A DNA stretch of 64,000 bases from Misgurnus anguillicaudatus (taxonomy: Eukaryota > Chordata > Actinopteri > Cypriniformes > Cobitidae): NCBI RefSeq assembly GCF_027580225.2, contig NC_073353.2, forward strand, positions 32,927,501 through 32,991,500. Reading direction: 5' to 3'. A model generated the notes under the pieces. That model was not told where the DNA came from. It worked only from the letters and a program-made list of their open reading frames with translations, and ran no database searches. The translations under genes were made by a program, and so were the position numbers. Positions 24,401-55,429 of the stretch are shown here, one piece after another (positions within the stretch are counted from its first letter, which is position 1; the number at the start of each line of letters is the position of its first letter).

Positions 24401-25505
24401 TTAAAGAGCACCAATGGTCCGATTCACGGTTTTATATTTCCTTTGGTGGGTTAGTGTGTATTAGTACATGTTAAAGGGACACTCCCTTTTTTTTTTTAAA
24501 TATGCTCATTTTCCAGCTCCCCTAGAGTTAAACATTTGATTCTTACCATTTTGAAACTTATTCATCTGATCTCCAGGTCTGGCGCTAGCACTTTTAGCAT
24601 AGCTTAGCACAATCCATTGAATCTGATTAGACCATTAGAATCGCACTAAAAATAACCAAATAGTTTTAATATTTTTCCTATTTAAAACTCGACTCTTCTG
24701 CAGCTACATCGCGCACCAAGACCAACAGAAAATCAAAAGCTGCAATTTTCTAGGCAGATATGGCTATGAACTATACTTTAAAACTGGTGTAATAATCAGT
24801 GACTTTGCTGATGTAACATGGCGGCAGCAGGCGTAGTGATAATACGCAGCAGCCGAAAATAGTAATCTTGGTTACTTTCAATGGCAGGGGACTATTTTCG
24901 AGAAGTGCGTGTCACAACAGCAAAGTCCTTGATTATTACGCCAGAATGAGAGTATAGTTCCTAACCATATCTGGCTAAAAAAATAATCACGACTTTTAAT
25001 TTCCTGTCAGTCTTAGTACACAACGTAACTACAGAAGAGTCAAGTTTTAAATAGGAAAAAATATTGAAACTCTTTGGTTTTGTTTTAGTGGGATGCTAAT
25101 GGTCTAATCAGATTCAATGGATTGTGCTAAGCTATGCTAAAAGTGCTAGCACCAGACACGAAGATCAGCCTGAATGGATTCCAAAACAGTATATCAAGGG
25201 GCGGTTTCCCGGACAGCGATTAGACTAGTCCTAGACTTAAACACTTTTAAGAGCTCTCCAAACCGAAAACAATTTGCACTTACATATCTTAAAATACATC
25301 AGGGCCCTTTGTTTTACCTCAAAATGCACACAGGTAATGTTTTTAGTAAGGCATGTTTGTTAAAACTAGTTATATTTCCTAATTAAACTAAGGCCTAGTC
25401 CTAGATTAAGCTAATCCTGGTCCGGGAAACTGCCCCCAAGTGTTTAACTCTAGGTGAGCTGGAAAACTAGCATATTTTCAAAAAAAGAGTGGAATGTCCC
25501 TTTAA
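24401..25505. mobile_element. Nested MITEs between ORMDL1 and ADAT3
   Basis: The outer end TTAAAGAGCACCAATGG (24402) belongs to the family complete at 34254-34711. A second element starts at 24471 (TTAAAGGGACACTCCC) and ends at 25505 (GGAATGTCCCTTTAA), with mirrored arms containing GCATAGCTTAGCACAATCC. Inside it, 25198-25437 is a third element with ends GGGGCGGTTTCCCGGAC / GTCCGGGAAACTGCCCC, flanked by CAAG. Confidence 0.75.
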
Positions 25506-25507
25506 GA

Positions 25508-25703
25508 CAGCTTGCAGGTTCCTGCTATTGCTCAAGCGTAAGGGGGTCTCATACTACACACTTGACACTTAAGTTTACAGTTTTATTCTGTTTTAAATAT
25601 TGCATACAAATTTCCTGTATTTTAATTAAAAAAATTATACCATTGCAAAAACAACATATCTAATGGTGGCATAATGGCCTACGACTTTCGCACACTACTG
25701 TAT
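25508..25703. repeat. Dispersed repeat, also at 47513-47728
   Basis: Shares strings such as TTCCTGCTATTGCTCAAG and GGCATAATGGCCTA with the segment at 47513-47728 in an ANKAR intron. No coding frame or terminal repeats define it. Confidence 0.5.
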
Positions 25704-25778
25704 GCCTGATATCTGATGAAATAATAAATGAATGTAGTTTTAAAAGCAAACAACAACCCAGTTTTTTTGCCCATACTT

Positions 25779-25784
25779 TTTATT
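25779..25784 (-). terminator. ADAT3 polyadenylation signal
   Basis: TTTATT on the plus strand gives AATAAA on the minus strand, about 85 bp past the ADAT3 stop codon. It is the nearest clear signal. Confidence 0.5.
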
Positions 25785-25867
25785 ACAGCCCCATTAAAAA
25801 TGTTATAAAACAAATAAAATGGCATCAGTGCTGTTGCATACATAACTTAAAAACGAACAATAAAAAA

Positions 25868-26890
25868 TCACTTTCTAATTAAAGCCTCGCATGTTTTTAT
25901 CATCACCCCTTTAAACACTTCAAAGCGGTGATTTAAATCTTTTTGACAATGAATTTTATACTTGGTTCCCATGGCACCATCCACAGAAGATGCTCCATAA
26001 AACACTCTGCTTATTCTAGAGTGAACCAATGCCATTGCACACATCACGCACGGCTCCCTAGTGACATAAAGGTCATATCCAGTGCAGATGTATGGCAGGC
26101 CGGTGTCTTTCTCATTGACGTCTTTGCAGGAATTCCTAAAGGACTCTTGGCTGCTGTACCGACAGGCTGGATATCTGTCATAGTTGTAGGCACCACCTCC
26201 CTGCCCACAGGCCACAAGATCAATACAGACCATGACAGCATGATGAAGCGGATGTGAGCCGTTCTTACAGTCATGACCCACGGCGACAATCTGCTCGGAT
26301 TCTGGATCAACAATCACTGCACCAACAGCGTCCATTCCTCTTTCCTGCCCTGATTTTGCTGCCTGGATGGCTGCAGTCATGTACTCCTGAATTTTAGCTT
26401 TCTGAGCGGCAGTGAATAACTGACCTTTCAGAGCTGACGTAATTTGTTTATCCTCATGAAACGATGTGGGCCAGTGTTTGCTAGCTTTTTCAAACTGCGG
26501 TCTGGTCAGTGGAGGAGTAGCTGGGATTTGAACAATAAAAGGTTCTCCCAAACCACCTGAGTCAAAGGACAGATCGGCAAGTGTGACACCTTTGCCGTCT
26601 GTCACTTCTTGCACGTCTTTGACCAAACACACAATGACCTCCAAGGGATGAGGGCTGTTTTTGTTTTTGCAGGCCCTTACTCTTTTAATGTGTTGAAGTC
26701 CAGGTAAGGGGTAAATTAGGGAAAGCTCTCTGACCAAGCGAGATGTTTCTCTTTTCTCGATGATGGGTGCTGCATAGGCTGGTAACAATTCGGTGTCCTG
26801 AGACTGCTCATCGGAGAGAACGGGAAGAATATCCCAAGATTCTGTGTCATATCCATCCATTTCCTTTCTCCGTTTGGCCTGTGGCTCCAT
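25868..26890 (-). CDS. adat3: ADAT3, tRNA A34 deaminase subunit
   Basis: ADAT3 is the non-catalytic partner of ADAT2 in the enzyme that turns adenosine 34 of tRNA anticodons into inosine. The 340-residue frame is a single coding exon, as in human (351 residues), starting MEPQAKRRKEMDG. The CDA-fold zinc site is readable: HAV at 217-219, where valine replaces the catalytic glutamate (the known ADAT3 signature), and PCVMC at 280-284. TSFHEDK and the FYGA and LNHRF motifs are also typical. A 3' splice site ending at 26925 lies 34 nt upstream of the ATG, so a 5' UTR intron is likely. An out-of-frame ATG at 26904 starts a frame overlapping the true start. The gene is tail to tail with ORMDL1 and head to head with OSGEPL1. 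Human ADAT3 sits elsewhere, inside SCAMP4. Confidence 0.95.
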   Translation of the reverse strand: MEPQAKRRKEMDGYDTESWDILPVLSDEQSQDTELLPAYAAPIIEKRETSRLVRELSLIYPLPGLQHIKRVRACKNKNSPHPLEVIVCLVKDVQEVTDGKGVTLADLSFDSGGLGEPFIVQIPATPPLTRPQFEKASKHWPTSFHEDKQITSALKGQLFTAAQKAKIQEYMTAAIQAAKSGQERGMDAVGAVIVDPESEQIVAVGHDCKNGSHPLHHAVMVCIDLVACGQGGGAYNYDRYPACRYSSQESFRNSCKDVNEKDTGLPYICTGYDLYVTREPCVMCAMALVHSRISRVFYGASSVDGAMGTKYKIHCQKDLNHRFEVFKGVMIKTCEALIRK

Positions 26891-27026
26891 CTTGTTTCAT
26901 ACATCAGGACTGTATTGATGTCATCTGTGAAAGGTAAATGTAAAGCGGCAGTACATATATTATATTAATATTAAAAGTGGCAATGCCTTATTAAAGTCAG
27001 ATTCAGTAAACAATAACCAAAACTGT

Positions 27027-27165
27027 ATTCATGTAACTCAGTTGGTAGAGCATTGTTTTAGCGATGCAAAGGTCACCGGTTTCATCCCCAGGGAACACAT
27101 ATAGAATGCACTGTGAATCACTTCGGATAAAAGTCTGATAATTGCATAAATGCAAAACCACATTA
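27027..27165 (+). repeat. tRNA-derived SINE
   Basis: The head contains TGTAACTCAGTTGGTAGAGC (A box) and a B-box-like CCGGTTTCATCCCC. The tail CACTTCGGATAAAAGTCTG is the conserved GGATAAAAG tail of fish SINEs. The A/B boxes are too diverged and the body too long for a tRNA gene. Confidence 0.7.
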
Positions 27166-27339
27166 ACAGCAAGAAGTGAATTTAATAAATAATGTTACTG
27201 TTTTTCAAAAAAAAATCTCTCTTATGTTTTCCTACATAAACCAGTAAAGCATACTTGCAGTATTTGCATTCTTGTATGTAGTGTATGAAAGTAATCTAAT
27301 CTAGCTGTTAGTTTGCTTTTAGTGTATTTGAATAAATAA

Positions 27340-27700
27340 ATCATATTTATTTATGTAGACATACAAATTTAATAAATGTAGAAATACAAAAATAAATAAA
27401 TAAATGCATAAATAAATAAGTGATTAATTAAATGCATAAATAAATAAATGCATAAATACGGAAATAATTAAATAATATAAATACGTACTTTATTTTTTAT
27501 TTATTTCAACATGTAATTATGTATTTATACATTTATTTATGTATTTCTACATTCCTTTATTAATTTATTTATGTATTTGTTCATTTATATACATTCCACC
27601 CACCATATCTTCATTAATTTATTTATGTATTTCTACATTCCTTTATTAATTTATTTATGTATTTTTACATTTATGTATTTACTCATTTATATACATTTCG
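27340..27700. repeat. AT-rich microsatellite (AAATA/TTTAT units)
   Basis: A first part is rich in AAATAAATAAATGCATAAAT and the second in the reverse TTTATTTATGTATTT, so the tract is imperfectly palindromic. It lies upstream of ADAT3 and is noncoding despite an open frame. Confidence 0.75.
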
Positions 27701-27888
27701 TCCACCATATCCTTTCACTCTTTAACTATCATACTATTGTATTATATAACTATATGTAACTATTTAATAATTCAATCAAGACTAATGGTACATGGTATTT
27801 ATACCCTGTTGATAAGCTCATTTGTTATAAAATACGTTACATAAAACTAAGTGCAAGACTAGTTAACGATTAAAAGTGATGTTTTTAT

Positions 27889-29884
27889 CAGGGTTCCCAC
27901 TCTTTTCTTGAAAAGATTTTCCAGGACGTTTCCAGGACATTTTCAGGACATTTTCAGCTGCTACAGTGTGAGTCAAGTTATCACAACTTAGGCTGGGTAG
28001 TAGTGATAGTATCATATCATCGTTGCTGATATCAGTTTAAAAATCCAAACTCTCACAGTCAAGCTGTATTCGCAATCAGTCACTAATGTTAGAAAATATT
28101 AACTATTATCGGACTTCTAAATTAATTGCATCTGCTCGCACCAAGGCACATTACGCATCTGGTATAGCATAAACTGATGAGTTATGTGTTTTTGACTCTA
28201 AATTATTTCGATTTATCCTATCTTTGTAACTGTTTTGTCAATTATATTGCTGAAATGGATAGACCTTTTGTAAAGCTAAATGTGTTTAAATGCAAAATCC
28301 ATTTAGCCTACTGGTGTATGAAATGGATCTGAAGTATATCATATATCCCAAGCTTTGGAGAAGCTTTGCTATTTTCTACAATTGTACCTTATATTTTGTA
28401 CATTTAACCAGATTGCTTAAAATGTTTATTCATTTTATTCATAGACACTTTTTCTAGCCATTCCCTGAACTGGGGGTTTTCCTTCCACTCAGTTTTGAAT
28501 TTGCTCTGTCTTCCTGACATCGTCACTAACTCCTGCCTATAAAGGACAACAGAAATTTGAAAGTCTAAAACTACTTAAATTGACTGATTACTGAAATTAG
28601 GCCTACTTTTCATACCTTAGCATTTTCATATCTTTCATATTCTATTAGGGGTGTGACGAGGCACTTAATCCACGAGACGAGACACGAGATTGGGTTCACG
28701 AGAACGAGACAAGATTTTTATATTTCTTAAGAAATCCTCAATTATAAAATAAATAAATGGGAAACTGAAATCACATTATTTTGAAATGTTTTAACTAATC
28801 TAGGACTGTCCCTAACAATTATTTTGCTAATTGATAATGAAGTAATTTGATATTTTTGGTAATAAAATAATAACCTTTAACATTACATAATAATGACAAT
28901 GCAATAATAATTTGTCCAAATAAAGTATCAAAACTAGTAAACACATTTATATAGCCTAAAAAAACAGAATTATGTACTATAACAAATGCCTACAGGGGGC
29001 GGTAAATGACCCACTTCAGTTACTTTAATTTTAAATGGATGCTTTTAGCCAAACAACGTTTAAATCCATTTAAATCTTTAATATTTGTCCAATTCTTTAC
29101 AGTAGAAATGATACAGTCACTGTTATTATTGAGCAAGATTTAAAAAGCAAACGCAGTAAAAGAAAGAATATAATGCATTTAATTTATGACGTATGCAGTC
29201 TACAAATGCAACCTCTGGATGCAGCATTTTGTATAAGAAACGGCCAGCATTTGACCTCCCCGAGAAATCTCGTGACATAATTAATTTCGCGATACATATT
29301 TAATCGCACGAGATCTCGTCACACCAGTGCCATTGAGTAGAGCGGTGCTGAGGCAGAGGGGAGGAGGAGAGGGACGGGAATGTTACGTTGTAGGTTCAGT
29401 AGACTTGTTATTCTCTGCTTTTCTACAATGATTAGCTGAAACTGCTTCACCACGCTGCTGAATCGTGTTGTCAGACAGGAGTACCGCACGTGCATATTTG
29501 CCACAGAACTCACATGTCCGTAGTTTAGAGGAGCAAGTCCTACCAGCGTACTATGTCGTCAAATTGCGCACTTGCTACGCAAACGCGTACATTGGCAGGT
29601 ATGTGTCACGTGGGGCGGTGTGCTGGCTACATGCGGAAATGAAGGAAGAAAGCGCTCCAGCCCAATATTACACGTTAAAGGCAGGTCAAAACAGACATTC
29701 ATGCATAACATTTTTAACCCGTTTGCGTTCATCCTACCAGGAGGGAAAATAATTTTCCAGGACAACGCAAGCGTTTCCAGGACATTTGACGTTTCCCCCC
29801 ATTTTTTATGTGTTTTCCAGTACTGGAAAATTGGTCTTTCATTTTCCAGGTTTTCCAGGTTTTCCAGGACGCGTGGGAACCCTG
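27889..29884 (-). mobile_element. hAT-like transposon remnant, 2 kb
   Basis: Inverted ends CAGGGTTCCCAC / GTGGGAACCCTG start with the CAG expected of hAT elements, and subterminal TTTTCCAGGA repeats lie at both sides. On the minus strand, 28520-28395 encodes a short peptide beginning MSGRQSKFKTEW and continuing with FREWLEK. It resembles the start of hAT/BED-type transposase-derived proteins and then stops. A second element sits inside at 28650-29325. The flanking duplication is imperfect. Confidence 0.65.
28650..29325. mobile_element. Element with GGTGTGACGAG ends, nested
   Basis: Ends GGTGTGACGAG / CTCGTCACACC are perfect inverted repeats, with further CGAGACGAG-like subterminal copies. 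It is inserted inside the hAT-like remnant. The interior is AT-rich and noncoding. Confidence 0.7.
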
Positions 29885-29896
29885 TTTTATTTAAAG

Positions 29897-30112
29897 CCCT
29901 ACTGAAAAATCCAGCTAAGACCAGCATAAGCTTGTAAGCTGGTCTCCTAGCTTGGTTTTAGCTGGTATTGCTGGTGTAGCAAGCTGGTCTAGCTGTGTTT
30001 TGGTCACTTTTTAAGTTGGTCTAGCTATGTTTTGGTCACTTTTTATGGTCAGCTTTGCCAGGCTGGGAGAACCAGCTTAGACCAGCTGGTTTTGCGGGAC
30101 TTTTCAGTAGGG
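29897..30112. repeat. Minisatellite-like MITE rich in CCAGCT/AGCTGG
   Basis: Ends CCCTACTGAAAAATCCAGC / TTTTCAGTAGGG flank a body made of repeated AGCTGGT and TTTTGGTCACTTTTTA units. It is a common fish intergenic repeat form. It lies 5' of OSGEPL1. Confidence 0.7.
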
Positions 30113-30252
30113 AGCAAATCAATGAAAGTGTATTCAACAGTTCAATCACGTCATTCAGAAATATACATGGAGCGGTTCGAAGGTTACCTTATTTTTTAGA
30201 CAGTTATGTACTCTAAATGAGACAAAAAATATTTTAAAAACATTATACGTAC

Positions 30253-30369
30253 GTTTTTAGATCAGCCACAGTCCAAAGATTGTATCTGTCAGTGCAAAAC
30301 ATCTCTCCCACGTGAATCTCTAACTTTCCGTCCAGTATCATCGTCCCCTGCAATGACTCGATATGGTTC
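30253..30369 (-). other. Possible 5' UTR exon of ADAT3 with short uORF
   Basis: The segment is bounded on the minus strand by a 3' splice site (CTGTAG, exon from 30369) and a 5' splice site (GTACGT after 30253). It holds an open frame starting MILDGKLEIHVGEMF. If spliced to the acceptor at 26925, this frame ends soon after the junction, so it would be an upstream frame of the ADAT3 mRNA. No family match is recognised. Inference only. Confidence 0.3.
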
Positions 30370-30729
30370 CTACAGTATAATTTATTTTCCACTAATTGCT
30401 AACCCGTTTACAAGGCATTCGTTAGCATATTTATTATTATAACGTATAAGTCGATATGAACCATCTGCTTGTATATCCAAATCGTAATTTCCAGTTTAAA
30501 TCGTCCAACGGAACACAGCTGATCTTGTTTAGAGTAGGAATTATTTATATGTAACACACGTCGCTCCTTACAGTTTTAACATTGAACTTTAATAACATAC
30601 GAAGGTGATCAGGCTTTAAAAAGAACATAATCGTCTTTCTTTTAAAAAGTACATAATCGGCTGTGATCTGGTAGTTGACTGTCGGAGGTAATGAGAATAT
30701 ATTAGTGTTAATAAGTGTACGATTACAGC
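30370..30729. promoter_or_regulatory. Putative ADAT3/OSGEPL1 divergent promoter
   Basis: OSGEPL1 coding starts at 30730 and the possible ADAT3 5' exon lies on the other strand at 30253-30369. No TATA box or GC-rich island stands out. The assignment rests on geometry alone. Confidence 0.4.
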
Positions 30730-33700
30730 ATGAATACGGGAGCTTGGACCGGACCGGTTCGGTTCTGGATGAAGCGCTGCATGACCGTGAGAGGATTTAG
30801 TGTGGATCGGCCGAGATTAGTACTGGGAATTGAGACAAGCTGTGATGAGACGGGTGCAGCGGTACTGGATGAGAATGGAGTGATTTTGGGAGAATCTTTG
30901 CATTCTCAAAAACAGACCCACCTAGAGTAAGTAGTTAAAGTTTAGGGGCATTTATATTTTTATAAATTTGAAAATAATGGTAAACTCATCAAAGTTATTG
31001 AATAACATAAATGTGTCTTTTAAGAATTCTTTTTTGACAAAACAATTTCAAAATAAATAAAATAATTATTATTTTTAGTGTAGTCACCTAAAATTTGTTT
31101 AAAAAATAATCTTGGCCTTTTATCAAGCATCTTATCCGGGTGCCCTCAACAAACTTTCTCAAGATGACTTTGACTTTAAAGGAAAACACCACCAATTTTT
31201 CAATATTTTACTATGTTCTTATCTTAACATAGACAAATAAAATAATACATCCTATTTTGTTTCAATGCGTGCACTTAATCTTTGTACAGCGCGTCGTGAA
31301 TGTGTTAACATTTAGCCTAGCCCCATTCATTCCTTAGGATCCAAACAGGGATGAATTTAGAAGCCACCCAAACACTTCCATGTTTTCCCCATTTAAAGAC
31401 TGTTACATGAGAAGTTACATGAGTAAGTATGGTGGCACAAAACAAAATGTGGCGATTTTTAAGCGGATAAAAAATTAAGAAATAGACTGTATGGCGGAAG
31501 AGCACTTAGTTTGCAGCACTTTGACGTTCGAAAATGTTTTTTCCTTTTAAATAAATAAAAAAGACAAAACAACCCCATTAAAATAAGCTATAATTTGAGA
31601 TATTTCTTAGTGATGGTTATTTCTGTAATTAATTCACATCTTTCTATGCCAAGAGGCATTTTATTTAGTGATGCTCCGATGTATCGGCCGCCGATATTTA
31701 TCGGCCGATTTTTTATGAATTTGAAACCATCGGCATATCGGCAAAAGCACGAGAAAGGCCAATACTGATCGTTTATTAATTAACTGCATAAAGAAATCCA
31801 TTATATGTAAAAAATGAGTTAATGTTGTTAATAAAATAAATGCTGAATAGCAAAGACCACCTTTGAAGGTTGTCATGCTGTCTTATTATATTTGTTTTAG
31901 CTTAATTTGTTGGTCAGTTGAATGTTAATTAGATTAAATCCATGTTCAGTAAAAATAATTTGATGCAGAAATAAACTAGCTAATAGACCAACTGTATAGC
32001 ATTGTATACAAGTATTTAATATCTTTGACAAGACACGTGATGCACATAGGATCCTTCGACGCGCAGAACACATATTTTGAAATTACAAACTACACACATG
32101 ACGGGCTACATACATGTTGTAACAAACTTCGCATCGAGCGCCCTCGAATAAAGAAGTTACCGGCCGCCACTGGTAAAAGTTGATTGAAAAATGGTGAACC
32201 GTTCTTGCACTTTGTGAGTGTCCATGTGGTTTGTCAGCTACCTAATTTTTGCTTTATTGTTGATTGTTTATTGTTAATTTGTTGTCTTATAGTGCTGGTG
32301 GCATTATCCCAACCGTAGCCCAACGTTTACACAAAGAAAACATCAGCCGAGTTGTTCAGGAGGCCTTAAGCAGGAGTTCAATTGAACCCTGTGAACTCAC
32401 AGCTGTAGCCACAACAGTGAAACCCGGTCTCGCCCTCAGCCTAGGGATCGGCTTGGAGTTCAGTCTGAAATTCGCAAGGCTTCACGAAAAGCCGTTTATT
32501 CCTATACACCACATGGAGGCACACGCCCTCACAGTAAGAATGCTTCACCCGGTAGACTTCCCATTTCTCGTGCTTCTTGTCTCCGGAGGTCATTCCCTCC
32601 TTGCATTGGCCAAAGGCATCGATGAGTTTCTCCTCTTAGGCCAATCACTGGATGAAGCAGCGGGGGACACTTTAGATAAGGTATCAGGATATCACATCAA
32701 ATTGTAGTCCTTTGAGTGGGTGTGTCTGTCATATGAATAATCATCTTTGCTTTGAATGATAGATTGCCAGGCGGCTTTCCCTTAGGAATCACCCCGAGTG
32801 TTCCACGTTAAGCGGTGGACAAGCCATAGAGCTTTTGGCAAAAGAAGGGAACCGACTCGAGTTTCATTTTAGATCACCAATGGGACAACTCTTCGACTGC
32901 AACTTCTCATTCGCTGGTTTGCGAAATCAAGTGACCATGGCAATAATCAAAAAAGAGAAAGAGGAGGGTACAGCTTTTTTTGACCTAAACAATTCAGACA
33001 CCATAAATGTTGTATACATAGGCCACTTACCTGGATTTGGTAAATTATTGTAATTATTTCATAAAATGATTAAAAAATGTAAGGAAATTGTGGTTATGTT
33101 TGATATGCAGTATTACTTCAGAGGCCTATTCAGTATTTTATTAGTTTCAGGAAAATGTATTGTTTTCTCAGGTGTTGAAACAGGACAGTTATTATCGTGT
33201 GTTAAAGACATTGCCGCTGCCGCGCAGCACACCGTGGCATCTCATATAGCTAAACGTACACATCGTGCCATATTGTTCTGTAAGGCCAAAGGTCTTCTAC
33301 CACACCATAATCCAACCCTGGTAAGTTCACAACACCACATGACTTGTTAACTCTTTCACCGCCAGCGTTTTTAAAAAAAAGTTGCCAGCCAGCGCCAGCG
33401 TTTTTCATGATTTTCACCAAAGTTTAATGCCTTCCAGAAAATGTTCTTATTTAAATATATAAACATACAATATACCAAATGAAAGAACAGACCCTCTGCT
33501 TTCAAACTAAAAAAAATTTTGTCATCCTACCTTCAGTGGTTCTTTTGTAATCAGCTTTTGAATATGGGTAGGTTTCTGCAAAATCACCACATTTTGAGCA
33601 AAAAGCAGAGATAATTCCATTTTTGTGACGGACCTTTCATAGAGATCCCATTCAGAGCGATCTTTAAAACAGACACGGACATGCAGCCGCTTGCCATAGG

Positions 33701-34879
33701 GCAATACTTCCGGGTTTAAAAAGTTGTGGAAGGGCCTGGTGGATAATAGCGGTATTGCGGGAAGACGGAAAATCACGTCATTGGCGGGGAAGCGTTTTCT
33801 CTTAATTGACGAGATATCTCGTCAATGGCGGTGAAAGAGTTAATGACATTTCACATATAATCCCACTCCAGCTCTTTTATTTCAACAAAAATCTTTCCAC
33901 TGTCTCTTGTGCACGACGCCCCCTATAGGTTCTTTCGGGAGGTGTAGCGAGCAATGAATACATCAGACAGACTGTAAAAATCATCACGGATGCCACTGGG
34001 ATGCAGTTGGTCTGCCCTCCATCAAAGTTTTGCACTGATAATGGAGTCATGATTGCTTGGTATGAATACAACATGGGCTTACTTTGCTTTACACGCTCAG
34101 TGTAATGCAGAAGACCCTTACTTTTGTCCCTTACTATTGGTTTAGGAATGGTATAGAGAGACTTAAGCATGGAAAGGGGATTCTGTCGCATGCTGAAGAA
34201 GTCTACTATGAACCAAAGTAAGTGAAAAGTGTTGACATTAAAGTCTAAATGAATTTAAAGAGCCCCTATTACGTTGCTAAAAAACAATGTGTACGCAAGA
34301 TTTATGGATAGGCGCAATATTACCCAGTGCCCGAAAATAGTCCCCTGCTATTGGAAGTTACCAAGGGGACTATTTCCGGGTGCTGCGTGGTATCATTGCG
34401 CCTCCTGCAGCAATGTTACAGCAGCAAAGTCCTTGATTATTGCGGCAGAATGAGAGTATAGTTCCTAGCCATATTGACTTAGAAAATCACAACTTTTAAT
34501 TTTCCCTCGGTCTTAGTACACGATGTAACTACAGAAGAGTCAAGTTTTAAATAGGAAAAATATCCACACTGTTTAGTTATTTTTGAGCGCAATGCTAAAT
34601 GGTCTAATCAGATTCAATGGATTATGCTAAGCTATGCTAAAAGTGCTATCGCCAGACCCAAAACACCAAAGGAAATGTAAAATCATGAATCGGACAATAG
34701 GTGCTCTTTAAAATCGCTGTGTGCATCACCTAAATAATAGTCTGTTTTAAATATAAATAAAAAATCTGTTATAAAAATGTATATTTATTTTTAGGGCACC
34801 ACTTGGATTGGACATAACAGCAGAAGTTAAAGAGGCTGCAATCAAAGTGCCACCATTAAAACTGAGGTTAAATTCTTGA
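30730..34879 (+). CDS. osgepl1: OSGEPL1, mitochondrial tRNA t6A37 synthase
   Basis: OSGEPL1 is the mitochondrial Kae1/Qri7-type enzyme that places threonylcarbamoyl on A37 of mitochondrial tRNAs. Exons 30730-30926, 32293-32680, 32763-32967, 33172-33320, 33929-34059, 34146-34217 and 34795-34879 give 1227 nt, or 408 residues (human 414). The ASKHA-fold motifs are intact: GIETSCDETG (33-42), the metal site IHHMEAH, LVSGGHS, FSFAGLRNQV and CTDNGVMIAW. The first 29 residues are basic with few acids, as expected of a mitochondrial targeting peptide. The ATG at 30730 is the first in frame, and upstream in-frame sequence lacks another ATG. Introns contain MITEs at 33351 and 34254. The gene converges on ANKAR, with 182 bp between the stop codons. 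Confidence 0.96.
31176..32172. repeat. Transposon fragments in OSGEPL1 intron 1
   Basis: Positions 31176-31535 are one arm of the TTAAAGGAAAACACC fold-back family. Positions 31672-31760 have GATGCTCCGATGTATCGGCC and further ATCGGC repeats, a hAT-type end. Positions 32024-32172 match the right half of the element at 44445-44910 and end GGCCGCCACTG. None is complete. Confidence 0.65.
33351..33839. mobile_element. piggyBac-like MITE with TTAA flanks
   Basis: Ends CTCTTTCACCGCCA / TGGCGGTGAAAGAG are inverted and each is flanked by TTAA (33347-33350 and 33840-33843). A TTAA target is typical of piggyBac-type elements. It lies in an OSGEPL1 intron. A degenerate relative is near 43339-43515. Confidence 0.8.
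34254..34711. mobile_element. TTAA-ended MITE in last OSGEPL1 intron
   Basis: Starts TTAAAGAGCCCCTATTACG and ends GGTGCTCTTTAA. The interior contains GCCCGAAAATAGTCCCC and GCTAAGCTATGCTAAAAGTG, shared with elements at 24471-25505 and 58643-59200. Confidence 0.75.
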
Positions 34880-34909
34880 TATTGTTCCTAAACAGCTTTC
34901 CTTCTTGTT

Positions 34910-34927
34910 AATAAATTATTTTTTATT
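34910..34927. terminator. Facing poly(A) signals of OSGEPL1 and ANKAR
   Basis: AATAAA at 34910-34915 on the plus strand is 31 nt past the OSGEPL1 stop. TTTATT at 34922-34927 is AATAAA on the minus strand, 135 nt past the ANKAR stop (35062). Cleavage would occur beyond each signal, so the two mRNA 3' ends should overlap. Usage is inferred. Confidence 0.55.
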
Positions 34928-35061
34928 AATTTTTAATGTTTCTGTTTTTTATATGCATAAATTCAAAGTATATTATTAAGCATTTTGGCATGAATGGCAA
35001 TGCCAAGCTATGATAAATGTACATTGTCATGACCTGACCATAATAAACAGTCGGAGAGGCT

Positions 35062-55429
<20,368 letters not shown>

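Noticed and set aside
29465..29937. Overlapping frames of about 95-122 codons on both strands
   Set aside because: They lie in the end of the hAT remnant with TTTTCCAGG repeats and have no family motif.
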